From assembly GCA_900550065.1 (NCBI GenBank), contig URQR01000062.1:1-10384 (forward strand): a stretch of 10,384 nucleotides of DNA, given 5' to 3'. The position numbers were made by a program, and so were the translations under genes. The DNA is from an uncultured Eubacteriales bacterium. Its GTDB lineage: Bacteria; Bacillota; Clostridia; UBA1381; UMGS1253. The notes under the pieces were generated by a model. That model made no database searches. It worked only from the letters and a program-made list of their open reading frames with translations, and was not told the DNA's origin. Shown piece after piece: positions 1-6,767 of this stretch (position 1 is its first letter; every line of letters begins with the position of its first letter).

Positions 1-632
1 CCGCTCCCGCCGTGCATCACAAGCGGGACATCAACCTTGTTTTTAATTGTTTTAAGCCGTGCAAAATCCAGCTTTGGCTGCTTTACATATAAGCCGTGCG
101 CGGTGCCAAAGGCGCACGCCAATGCGTCAATGCCGGTTTCCCGCGCGAATTTTTCCGCCTTTTCCGGGTCGGTATATACGCTCTCACCGCCGTCCGCGCC
201 CGATTCCCGCGCGCCCATCGAGCCAATTTCCGCTTCAACGGACGCGCCGTACCGACGTGCAAGCTCTACAGCAAGCGATGTATTCGCATAGTTTAATGCT
301 TCCGCGCTTTCCGACCCATCATACATCACAGAGGTAAAGCCTAAATCAAGCCCTTTTTTAATATAGTCGAGGTCCGTGCCATGGTCTAAATGCACACAAA
401 CAGGAACCGCCGCCCGATCGGCCAAAAACAGCATAATTGGAGTAATTTCCTCCATTTTGCACAGGCCCATTTCCTCGTGTACTTGCGCATGCATAATAAT
501 AACCGGCTCGCGCAGCGTCTCCGCAGCGCCGATAACCGCCCGAATGCTCGCCAGATTCGGCGTATTAAACGCTCCCACCGCACACTTTTTTGCCTCTGCT
601 AATTTTAAGATTTCTTTTAAACTGACAAGCAT
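1..632 (-). CDS. Class II (zinc) ketose-bisphosphate-type aldolase, C-terminus cut by window edge
   Basis: This gene encodes a cytosolic aldolase of the class II fructose/tagatose-bisphosphate aldolase family (FbaA/GatY/KbaY type), which splits a ketose phosphate into DHAP and an aldehyde. Residues 1-210 are visible. The fold's signature runs in order: an N-terminal VGAFN (about 19-23), HLDHG at 81-85 (D83 catalytic acid, H84 zinc ligand), TSVMYDGS at 100-107, the glutamate-rich EAEIGSMG at 133-140, FGTAHG at 175-180 (H179 zinc ligand) and the start of HGGSG at 207 (H207 zinc ligand). Family members are about 280-290 residues, so roughly 75 residues lie off the left edge. The ATG at 632 follows GGAGG eight bases upstream, and that site overlaps the end of the epimerase gene, which stops 3 bp away, so translation is probably coupled. 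Family assignment is firm. The substrate is inferred only as the product of the upstream kinase; fructose-bisphosphate is not excluded. Confidence 0.9.
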   Translation of the reverse strand, partial: MLVSLKEILKLAEAKKCAVGAFNTPNLASIRAVIGAAETLREPVIIMHAQVHEEMGLCKMEEITPIMLFLADRAAVPVCVHLDHGTDLDYIKKGLDLGFTSVMYDGSESAEALNYANTSLAVELARRYGASVEAEIGSMGARESGADGGESVYTDPEKAEKFARETGIDALACAFGTAHGLYVKQPKLDFARLKTIKNKVDVPLVMHGGS

Positions 633-635
633 TTT

Positions 636-1604
636 CTATTCCTCCAAAAATTCAAATGAGATATGATATACCTTTTCCTGTCCCGGCTCAATCGTCTCTA
701 AAATGCCTTTTTTACGCATTACGTCGCGGCCGTCCGGTAAACAATTCCCCGGTTCCAGCCCCAGCACGTACTCACGTTCCCCCATCATCTTCCACTGAGT
801 GAAATAGTTCAGCTCATCCGTATCATATATTATTTTAACGCCTTTTTTAATGCTATCGTTCAGCACCGATACGCAGGCCTTTCCGCGAAGCGTATGATAG
901 TAGCACTTTTCCACATAACCACGCTGCGGCTTCTCCATTATAAGGCAGTCCTCTATCCCTTCTTGTGCATGTTCGTCCCTTGCTGTAACCTCGCTTGAAG
1001 GAATTATAATCTTAGCGCGCTCCGACAAAAGCGGGTATCCGATATTGCAATGGTAGAGCAACTGAAGCGGGGAGGCGCAGCCGCCGATATTTTTAATCTT
1101 ATCCGTCATATGCAGCTCATTTTTATCAAGCGGGCATACATATTCTCTCTCTAAAATCAATTGGTGTGAAAACAGCGCCGCGTCGCGTACAGTAAGACGA
1201 ATATGAATTGCATTATTTTCGTAAAAATAGCTGAAGCGTTCGCATGGGGTATTTGAAATTGTTCCGTGTAAAGGCAGCGCCTCACCATTATCCGTACAAG
1301 GCGTACCAACCGACATAAGCCCACAGGTCGTGAAAAACCCGGCTGTAAATGACTTTAAAAATCCCGTGCCGCAATTATCATAATAGCTTGGCGACACATA
1401 CCCGCAGGGGGCAAAGTAACCAAAGTTATCGCCTTTTAGGCTGAGACGTGAAATATCGCCGCACCGGTCCAGTGAAACCTCAAAGGCAAGTCCCGCTTCG
1501 TTGCGCACAGATAAAATCCGCATTCCGTCGGCCTTTCCGCCCGTTAGTCGCATCTCGGTCACGCCGTAAAGCTGTAGCTCGTGCCCTATGTATTTATTGT
1601 ACAT
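636..1604 (-). CDS. DUF4432 / aldose 1-epimerase-like protein
   Basis: A 322-residue protein of the galactose-mutarotase-like superfamily, DUF4432 branch, expected to interconvert sugar anomers or otherwise bind the pathway sugar in the cytosol. Visible signs are the early region with CGDISRLSLKG (48-58), the family-typical FTAGFFTTCGL (86-96), LPLHG with H113, the YHCNIGYP block with H185 (184-191), and GLEPGN with E284 (282-287). These His and Glu positions match the places where mutarotases keep their catalytic pair, but that equivalence is inferred. No signal peptide is seen. It lies between the kinase and aldolase genes, 3 bp before the latter. Its ATG at 1604 has no well-spaced Shine-Dalgarno: the nearest, AAAGGT on the minus strand, is 13 bases or more away and lies in the arm of a hairpin (1617-1635). 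Mutarotase activity is a family inference; some DUF4432 proteins may do something else. Confidence 0.85.
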   Translation of the reverse strand: MYNKYIGHELQLYGVTEMRLTGGKADGMRILSVRNEAGLAFEVSLDRCGDISRLSLKGDNFGYFAPCGYVSPSYYDNCGTGFLKSFTAGFFTTCGLMSVGTPCTDNGEALPLHGTISNTPCERFSYFYENNAIHIRLTVRDAALFSHQLILEREYVCPLDKNELHMTDKIKNIGGCASPLQLLYHCNIGYPLLSERAKIIIPSSEVTARDEHAQEGIEDCLIMEKPQRGYVEKCYYHTLRGKACVSVLNDSIKKGVKIIYDTDELNYFTQWKMMGEREYVLGLEPGNCLPDGRDVMRKKGILETIEPGQEKVYHISFEFLEE

Positions 1605-1612
1605 CTTAATTC

Positions 1613-1731
1613 ACATACCTTTGCACAGCAAAGGTTTCCTTTCTTCGGAATTTGAGCCGATTTCAGCTTCGCTGAAATTGCTGGCAAGAGCCGGCAAAGG
1701 CTCAAAAACGAGACGTGAAAATTTCACGTTA
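1613..1731. repeat. Chain of palindromes filling the kinase-epimerase gap
   Basis: Nearly every base of this 124-bp gap takes part in an inverted repeat. From left to right: ACCTTTGC/GCAAAGGT (1617-1624 with 1628-1635, loop ACA); TTCC/GGAA (1636-1639 with 1647-1650); a long-range stem TTTGAGCC/GGCTCAAA (1651-1658 with 1699-1706) that encloses two further hairpins, ATTTCAGC/GCTGAAAT (1660-1667 with 1671-1678, loop TTC) and TTGCTGGC/GCCGGCAA (1678-1685 with 1690-1697, one T-G pair, loop AAGA), i.e. a possible three-way junction; and ACGTGAAA/TTTCACGT (1713-1720 with 1722-1729), which reaches the kinase stop codon. It could be a structured leader inside the operon mRNA or a small palindromic repeat element that inserted there. 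All pairings were read by eye; no folding energy was computed. Confidence 0.75.
1617..1635 (-). promoter_or_regulatory. Hairpin holding the probable epimerase ribosome binding site
   Basis: On the minus-strand mRNA the sequence AAAGGT, the only Shine-Dalgarno-like stretch before the epimerase ATG at 1604, forms the 3' arm of a perfect 8-bp stem with a 3-base loop. The stem would hide it from ribosomes. The spacing to the ATG (13 bases or more) is also long. Every other gene of the operon has an exposed, well-spaced site. Translational down-tuning or control of the last two genes is inferred, not shown. Confidence 0.4.
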
Positions 1732-3225
1732 TTCCTCTCCTAAAATTTCTCTCATCATTGGATAGAGCTTTTTATACTTTGTAAATTTTTCTTTGTATAT
1801 TGCTGTATTTTTTCTGTTTGGCTCAAAGGTTTTCCTTTCTTTCACAAACAACGCTCTTGCCTCGTAAAGGTTTTTACATAATCCCAGTGCAGCCGCCAGA
1901 AGCATGCACGTCCCGCACGCTCCCGCCTCCGCCGCGTCAAGCCCTGTCACAGGGCGGCCTAAAATATCCGCTTTAATCTGTAGCCATTCGTCGGACGCCG
2001 CGCCGCCGCCAGTAGCAAAAAGCCATTTTGGATTTATTCCAAACCGTTCCAAATGCTCGATGTTCAACATCATCTCGTAGGTAACGCCCTCCATCAGCGC
2101 TTTATAAATATCATAATTGGTATGCTCTAACGTAAGTCCGGCAATCACAGCCCTTGCATGGCTGTCCATATATGGCGTAGCAGCACCCGCAAAATAAGGC
2201 AAGACCAAAATATCCGTAGGTGTATCCTTTATTTTCCTGTTTAAGGTTTCATATACGCTTTCCGCGTTTTTCGCGGCAAGCTCACTTTCATATTTTGCAA
2301 AATTGTCCCTGTACCATTTGAGTACCGCGCCGCCCGTAAAAGAAAGCGCGTAGCAGACGTATGCGCCGTCAAAAACATACGGCACGACCGAGTATCCCTC
2401 GTAATAGAGCTGCGTGTTGTTTGGTATTGTATCAAAAACGGGCGTGATACACTCGACCGTACCGGTTCCGTCAACCGCCTGCCCCTCTTCAAAAACGCCC
2501 GCCCCGACCGCTGCCGCCACTTGGTCATGCGCACCGTTTACGATTACGACGTCGCCGTCAAACCCAAGCATTTCCTTTGCTTTTGGGCACAGAGGCCCAG
2601 CCGGTGTTCCGGCCGGAACCGGCTTAGACATGAGCGCCTGGTCAATATCAGCGGCAGCAAAAATTTCATCGCTCCAGCATTTGCTTCGGATATCAAACGC
2701 CATCGTACGCGCCGCTAAGGAGTAGTCAATCTGTGCAGCTCCGGTGAGCATGTATATGATGTAATCCTCCATAAGCAAAATTCTCTTCGCCTTCTTATAG
2801 ATTGCTGGGCAGTTGTCTTTTATCCACATTATTTTCGGAAGGCTGTACATCTGGTGCGGCGTAGTCCCGGAAATCCGAATCAGCGCGTCTTCCCCCAACG
2901 CCGCAATCAGCCGTTTTGTCTGCTCTTTGCCCCTCGGGTCGGTATACAGCATTACACTATGAAGCGGCTGGTCCTTCTCGTCGAGCAGTACAAAGGACTC
3001 GCCAAAGGTTGTGACGCCAATCGCCGCCAACTCCTTATACGTACGAGCCGTGTCCTTTATCACCGTGTAAACTGCCGATAGAACCGTCATAGCATCCATC
3101 TCATGTTCGCCGTTTACCCTTGAAGCGTCATATTCTCTGTAAAAACGAGATAAAAACTCGCCCTCTTCATTATATACCACTAACTTACAGCCTGTTGTTC
3201 CTATGTCAAGTCCGCCTATTATCAT
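1729..3225 (-). CDS. FGGY-family carbohydrate kinase
   Basis: This 498-residue cytosolic kinase transfers phosphate from ATP to a sugar, most likely the ketose made by the preceding isomerase. The ASKHA fold is complete. The N-terminal phosphate loop is GLDIGTTGCK (5-14). NGAHDQVAAAVGAG (230-243) holds the catalytic aspartate D234. GTGTVE (253-258) is the second phosphate motif. ATGGGAASDEWLQ (404-416) is the adenosine/C-terminal signature, and the length is normal for xylulokinase, fuculokinase and their relatives. The ATG at 3225 is 3 bp after the isomerase stop, and its GAGGAG ribosome binding site is made from the last two Glu codons of that gene, so translation is coupled. FGGY enzymes phosphorylate at different carbons: C1 for rhamnulose or fuculose, C5 for xylulose or ribulose. 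The downstream aldolase favours C1, but this is inference. It is not recognisable as a specific named kinase. Confidence 0.93.
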   Translation of the reverse strand: MIIGGLDIGTTGCKLVVYNEEGEFLSRFYREYDASRVNGEHEMDAMTVLSAVYTVIKDTARTYKELAAIGVTTFGESFVLLDEKDQPLHSVMLYTDPRGKEQTKRLIAALGEDALIRISGTTPHQMYSLPKIMWIKDNCPAIYKKAKRILLMEDYIIYMLTGAAQIDYSLAARTMAFDIRSKCWSDEIFAAADIDQALMSKPVPAGTPAGPLCPKAKEMLGFDGDVVIVNGAHDQVAAAVGAGVFEEGQAVDGTGTVECITPVFDTIPNNTQLYYEGYSVVPYVFDGAYVCYALSFTGGAVLKWYRDNFAKYESELAAKNAESVYETLNRKIKDTPTDILVLPYFAGAATPYMDSHARAVIAGLTLEHTNYDIYKALMEGVTYEMMLNIEHLERFGINPKWLFATGGGAASDEWLQIKADILGRPVTGLDAAEAGACGTCMLLAAALGLCKNLYEARALFVKERKTFEPNRKNTAIYKEKFTKYKKLYPMMREILGEE

Positions 3226-3228
3226 CGC

Positions 3229-4623
3229 TTACTCCTCAATACTTACGACATCGTACCCCAAATAGTACCGAAATGCTTCCTCTAAAATATGCTTCACATA
3301 TCCGTTTGCGACCGTCGTATGATGCTTAAATCCGCCGCGCGCTAACTTTATAAGCTTGTTCTGCAAGCCGTCGATTCTTGCGACACCGCCGCAGCCGAAA
3401 AACTCTTTTTCAATCATATCACTGGTAAATTCGCCCTCGCTGACGTATATCGTGATTTTACCGTTTTCCGTTTTACAATTAGAATAGGTCATCGGAAACG
3501 CCGCAATTCTTCCTTCATTCGTTCCCCATCCACACCCCGGGTCATCTTTTTCAAACATTTTGTGGGCGGTAACCGTACCTTTTTGCTGCATCAGCTTCTG
3601 TGCAGTAGAGCCACAGTGGAACAAAATAACCTTGTCCGGGTCGTCGCCGTAATTGTTGTTCCAGTCAAGACATGCTGCGGGCCCTTGTGTCGCCAGAGAT
3701 AACGCACGCATTGTAATTGCAGAGCACATATCAATTTCGCACGAAGCAGTGATTCCTCTGTCATTCAGCTCCGACAACAGCACGCACGGGCAAACCCGTA
3801 AATACGTCTCCATTTCGTTCCAGCAGCGGAGCGCAATCGCGTCAAGATGGTATGCAGCGATATATTCATCAAGGACAACGCCGATTTTTGCAAGCATGAT
3901 TTTCTTATCGTCAGGAACATTTGTAAAATCAGCATAGGCTTCAAGAACAGACTTTTTGGCAGTTACCGCTTCATCGTCGTCAGCCTTTCTGCGGACAAGC
4001 TCGAAAAGCTCGGACAAGTCAAAGCTTTCGACATTGATCCCGTGGCGCTGCATTGTAATTTCGTCAAAGCGAACCGTTTTAAAGGCCGTCGTTCTCGCGC
4101 CTATACAACCAATCGTAAAGCGTTTCATCCCTTTTACCACACGGCAAATTCCCGCAAAGTCGTGCAGATTTTGTGTAAATTTCTTCGAAAGCGGGTGCAC
4201 AACATGCGGCGTCATTACCGTATAGGGAACCTCATACTGCTCAAATACATCTGTAACAGAAAATTTTCCGCAGTAAGCATCCCTTCGGTGCTGAAAATCC
4301 AATTTCCCAATTTCGTCGGGATACGCCTGCATCAAAATTGGAACGCCGGCGTCCTGAAGGGCGGCAATCGCGCCGTTTTCATCCACAAAAATCGGCATAC
4401 ACAGAATTATACCGTCATATTCGCCCTCATGTGATTTCAGCCATTTTGCATAAAGCCGCCCCTCGTCACGTGTTTCCACTGCGCCGTAGCGCGTGGCCTC
4501 CTGATCCATCATAATGTAGTCATATCCGGCAGCAGTGACCGCGCTTACCATATCCACACGCGCCCCCTCAATCAGCTCCGCCGGCATAAAGCCGCGGTTT
4601 CCAAAAAATAATGCAAATTTCAT
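3229..4623 (-). CDS. L-fucose/L-arabinose isomerase-family protein (short form)
   Basis: A 464-residue cytosolic protein of the fucose-isomerase-like group (COG2407 type), which interconverts an aldose and its ketose using a divalent metal. It is shorter than classical FucI, about 590 residues in E. coli. Candidate metal or substrate positions are RCWNEME (266-272, E270), SCEIDMC with E296 and D298 (294-300), FHCGS (335-339) and the HH pair at 434-435 near the C-terminus. They follow the Glu...Asp...His layout of FucI, but the exact ligands cannot be proved by eye. It starts at 4623 with AAAGG about 10 bases upstream, 18 bp after the GH36 gene. Placed between a glycosidase and a sugar kinase, it very probably makes the kinase's ketose substrate. 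Sugar specificity is open: fucose, arabinose, galactose-like and modified sugars are all used by relatives. Confidence 0.85.
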   Translation of the reverse strand: MKFALFFGNRGFMPAELIEGARVDMVSAVTAAGYDYIMMDQEATRYGAVETRDEGRLYAKWLKSHEGEYDGIILCMPIFVDENGAIAALQDAGVPILMQAYPDEIGKLDFQHRRDAYCGKFSVTDVFEQYEVPYTVMTPHVVHPLSKKFTQNLHDFAGICRVVKGMKRFTIGCIGARTTAFKTVRFDEITMQRHGINVESFDLSELFELVRRKADDDEAVTAKKSVLEAYADFTNVPDDKKIMLAKIGVVLDEYIAAYHLDAIALRCWNEMETYLRVCPCVLLSELNDRGITASCEIDMCSAITMRALSLATQGPAACLDWNNNYGDDPDKVILFHCGSTAQKLMQQKGTVTAHKMFEKDDPGCGWGTNEGRIAAFPMTYSNCKTENGKITIYVSEGEFTSDMIEKEFFGCGGVARIDGLQNKLIKLARGGFKHHTTVANGYVKHILEEAFRYYLGYDVVSIEE

Positions 4624-4641
4624 CTTATCGCAACCTTTCTT

Positions 4642-6660
4642 TTAGTCAATCTCTATGATCGCCGACGTGTATGCCGCCGGGAATTTTATGGCGACACCGC
4701 CTTCTGTCTTGTGTGTTTCAACCGATAACTCCAAAGGATATAAAAGCTTTGCCGCGCTGCACTCCAATGGAATTTCTATGCTCTTACTATTTTCATTGAA
4801 GCACCATACCGCCATGCGGATACATTGTTTATATCGAAATGCAACGCATATAATGCCGTCGCCAATCTTCGGTATCCCCAAAGGATAAAAGGGGACAGCG
4901 TCCGGTATATCGCTTCTTATTTGCTTATAAACCCGTATCCCCTCTTTTACAAGCGCAAAATTGGTCTCAGGCAGCGCTGTAATCGGTCCGCTGAGGCATA
5001 TCCTTTGCAGCATAGCACTTGTCATAATGAAAGCAGTTTCGTTTTTCCCGCTCTCTGCAAAAGGATAGGCCCATACTCCCGCCTGCTCCGGCAAAACGGC
5101 AGTCGGCGCGGCGGCGGCAAGATACGCAGTATCGCGAAAATCCTCCTGGTCCGACACAGACTCAATATGGTGTGCCGCAAGCATGGCATAATCCATCCGC
5201 ATACCGCCGCTGGAGCAGTTTTCTATAATTAGATCGGGGTATTTCTGTTTGATATCCTCAATCCAATTCAGATAGGCCCGATTGTGCGCCAGCAGTCCGT
5301 CGCCAAAGCTATCGGCATGATTTTCCGTACCGCTCCCCGCGTCAATGTTATAATCAAATTTGATATAGCCGACGCCATACTCGCCAACAACCCGGTCAAT
5401 AACCGCGCTGGCGAATTGATATACCTTTTTATTTCTAAAATCGAATTGATACCTTCCCCGATCGATTACCCTTTTCCCGTGGCGCATAAAAAAGCATTCG
5501 TCCTCAAACTGGCCTACAATCGGGCAGTTGATGCCCATTACCTCAATTTCAAGCCATATACCGGGGGTCATCCCCTTGCTTTTGATATAATCAAAAATGT
5601 TTTTTATTCCGTTTGGAAACCGTTTTTCCTGCGGCTGCCATTCTCCAACCGAATCCCACCATGTGCCGTCCGCATACCAGCCCGCGTCCATGCAGTAATA
5701 TTCACAGCCCGCCTCCGCGGCTTTGTCTATCACAGGAATCATTTTTTCCTCGGTGGGATCTGCCCAAAGGCAGTGCATATAATCATTAAAAATAACAGGA
5801 AGCGCACTGTTCGGCCGGTTGTTTTCAAAAATTAATCTGCGGTAGTGCGTCATTTCACAAAGTGCATCGTCAAAGCAACCGCCGACCGAGACACAAGCCT
5901 TCACGCTTTCAAAGCGCTCGCCGGGCGCCAGCTCCTTATACCATGCGTTTTCCTGCTCATTCGGCCCGCTGAGTTTAAGGTAAAGCATGTCTGCAATATC
6001 GCTGATTTCCCATTGCCATGAGCCGTTGTTTTCAATCTGCCATAGCAGTGTCCCGCTCTCGCTCAAAGCCGCCCCCATTGGCAAATATTCCTTTGCCGAC
6101 CATGTGCCTGTGTTTGATACGGCAATTCGTTTGCTTCCTATCAGATTCGTTTTATTCAGGCCCAAATCCCACGGCGTGTACTCTCTCCAGTTCACTTCTC
6201 GCGCCCACGAATGATGCGGAATCAATATTTTTAACCCCGTTTCGTCAAGGCCCGTATAGGAGAAAGAAGAGACGTATTCCAGCCCCACCGTTTCCTTTGA
6301 AATATTTGTAACAGTCGTCCACGACCGCAGCGCCGCAACGCCGGTATAAAACTGATAATGTACAACAGCGTCTATTTTTCCGTCGCCAAGCAAAAACTCC
6401 AGCTTATTTCCGTATGTATTCTTATAGTAATTATGCTTCTTGTACTTTAACGCTGTGCTTCCATAGCTTCCTGCGTGCTTTGCGCCTAAGTGGCCCGTGG
6501 GGTTTTCACCACAGACGTGAACGTCTGAAATCACACACCCGCTTAAATCCTTTTCTTCCTTGCCCATAGGTGCTGACGAGAAATGTTTCAGCGCCACATC
6601 GTTTGATTCTGTAACTTCGAACACTATAAACATATTATTTTGTGAAAAATCAAGTATCAT
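4642..6660 (-). CDS. GH36-family alpha-galactosidase-like glycosidase, intracellular
   Basis: A 672-residue glycoside hydrolase of family 36 (clan D), the first gene of the operon. These enzymes are retaining and normally release alpha-linked galactose or N-acetylgalactosamine. The N-terminal half (about 1-280) has the beta-sandwich features of GH36. The barrel begins near MDAGWYADGTWWDSVGEW (324-341). Active-site motifs follow: GIWLEIEV (367-374), YIKFDYN (432-438, nucleophile candidate D436, lysine K434), ENCSSGG (480-486, C482), and SDQED (503-507, acid/base candidate D504, else D507). A short C-terminal beta domain ends the protein. The motifs differ from the usual KWDMN and SDNTD, so a non-standard substrate is possible. 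No signal peptide or membrane segment is seen, so it acts on an imported oligosaccharide or glycoside. AGGAGGGG lies 7 bases before the ATG at 6660, a very strong site that fixes the start. Confidence 0.88.
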   Translation of the reverse strand: MILDFSQNNMFIVFEVTESNDVALKHFSSAPMGKEEKDLSGCVISDVHVCGENPTGHLGAKHAGSYGSTALKYKKHNYYKNTYGNKLEFLLGDGKIDAVVHYQFYTGVAALRSWTTVTNISKETVGLEYVSSFSYTGLDETGLKILIPHHSWAREVNWREYTPWDLGLNKTNLIGSKRIAVSNTGTWSAKEYLPMGAALSESGTLLWQIENNGSWQWEISDIADMLYLKLSGPNEQENAWYKELAPGERFESVKACVSVGGCFDDALCEMTHYRRLIFENNRPNSALPVIFNDYMHCLWADPTEEKMIPVIDKAAEAGCEYYCMDAGWYADGTWWDSVGEWQPQEKRFPNGIKNIFDYIKSKGMTPGIWLEIEVMGINCPIVGQFEDECFFMRHGKRVIDRGRYQFDFRNKKVYQFASAVIDRVVGEYGVGYIKFDYNIDAGSGTENHADSFGDGLLAHNRAYLNWIEDIKQKYPDLIIENCSSGGMRMDYAMLAAHHIESVSDQEDFRDTAYLAAAAPTAVLPEQAGVWAYPFAESGKNETAFIMTSAMLQRICLSGPITALPETNFALVKEGIRVYKQIRSDIPDAVPFYPLGIPKIGDGIICVAFRYKQCIRMAVWCFNENSKSIEIPLECSAAKLLYPLELSVETHKTEGGVAIKFPAAYTSAIIEID

Positions 6661-6683
6661 TTTATCCCCTCCTATTTTCTATC

Positions 6684-6712
6684 TTGACTTTACCATTTTC
6701 TTATGATATAAG
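6684..6712 (+). promoter_or_regulatory. Candidate sigma-A promoter of the PocR/AraC regulator
   Basis: TTGACT (6684-6689) and TATAAG (6707-6712) are separated by 17 bases, close to the housekeeping consensus. Transcription would begin near 6719, giving a leader of about 48 bases to the ATG at 6768. The same bases lie in the leader/promoter zone of the divergent operon, so the two transcription units probably interfere with each other. The start site has not been mapped. Confidence 0.6.
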
Positions 6713-6731
6713 TATAGTGAATAATATACAA
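6703..6731 (-). promoter_or_regulatory. Tentative promoter of the GH36 operon
   Basis: On the minus strand TTGTAT (6726-6731) and TATCAT (6703-6708) are 17 bases apart. A rival -10, TATACT (6711-6716), pairs only with TTTACA at a 20-base spacing (6737-6742). Both -35 elements are weak, as expected for an activator-dependent AraC-type target. An inverted repeat TACA-N6-TGTA (6727-6740) overlaps the -35 zone and may be part of an operator. The choice between the two promoters is open. Confidence 0.35.
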
Positions 6732-6767
6732 AAAACTGTAAAAACGTACCGAAAGTTTGGATGTTTT

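Noticed and set aside
1605..1728. A missing small gene between kinase and epimerase
   Set aside because: No start with a ribosome binding site opens a meaningful frame there. The bases are accounted for by inverted repeats.
3847..4434. A 195-codon plus-strand open frame within the isomerase gene
   Set aside because: It is a shadow frame with no family resemblance, no promoter or ribosome binding site, and lies opposite a well-supported gene.
1..6660. Sulfoquinovose-degradation operon, considered because some of those pathways use isomerase, kinase and aldolase steps
   Set aside because: The glycosidase is GH36, not GH31 or another sulfoquinovosidase family, and no sulfolactaldehyde reductase/dehydrogenase or sulfonate exporter is visible.
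6735..6755. Possible CcpA (cre) site TGTAAAAACGTACC upstream of the operon
   Set aside because: It has two extra bases in the left half compared with the cre consensus and lacks the right half.
6642..6767. Upstream extension of the regulator to the ATG at 6642
   Set aside because: It would overlap the GH36 start and translate through the regulator's own promoter and leader. The PocR domain begins only after the methionine at 6768.
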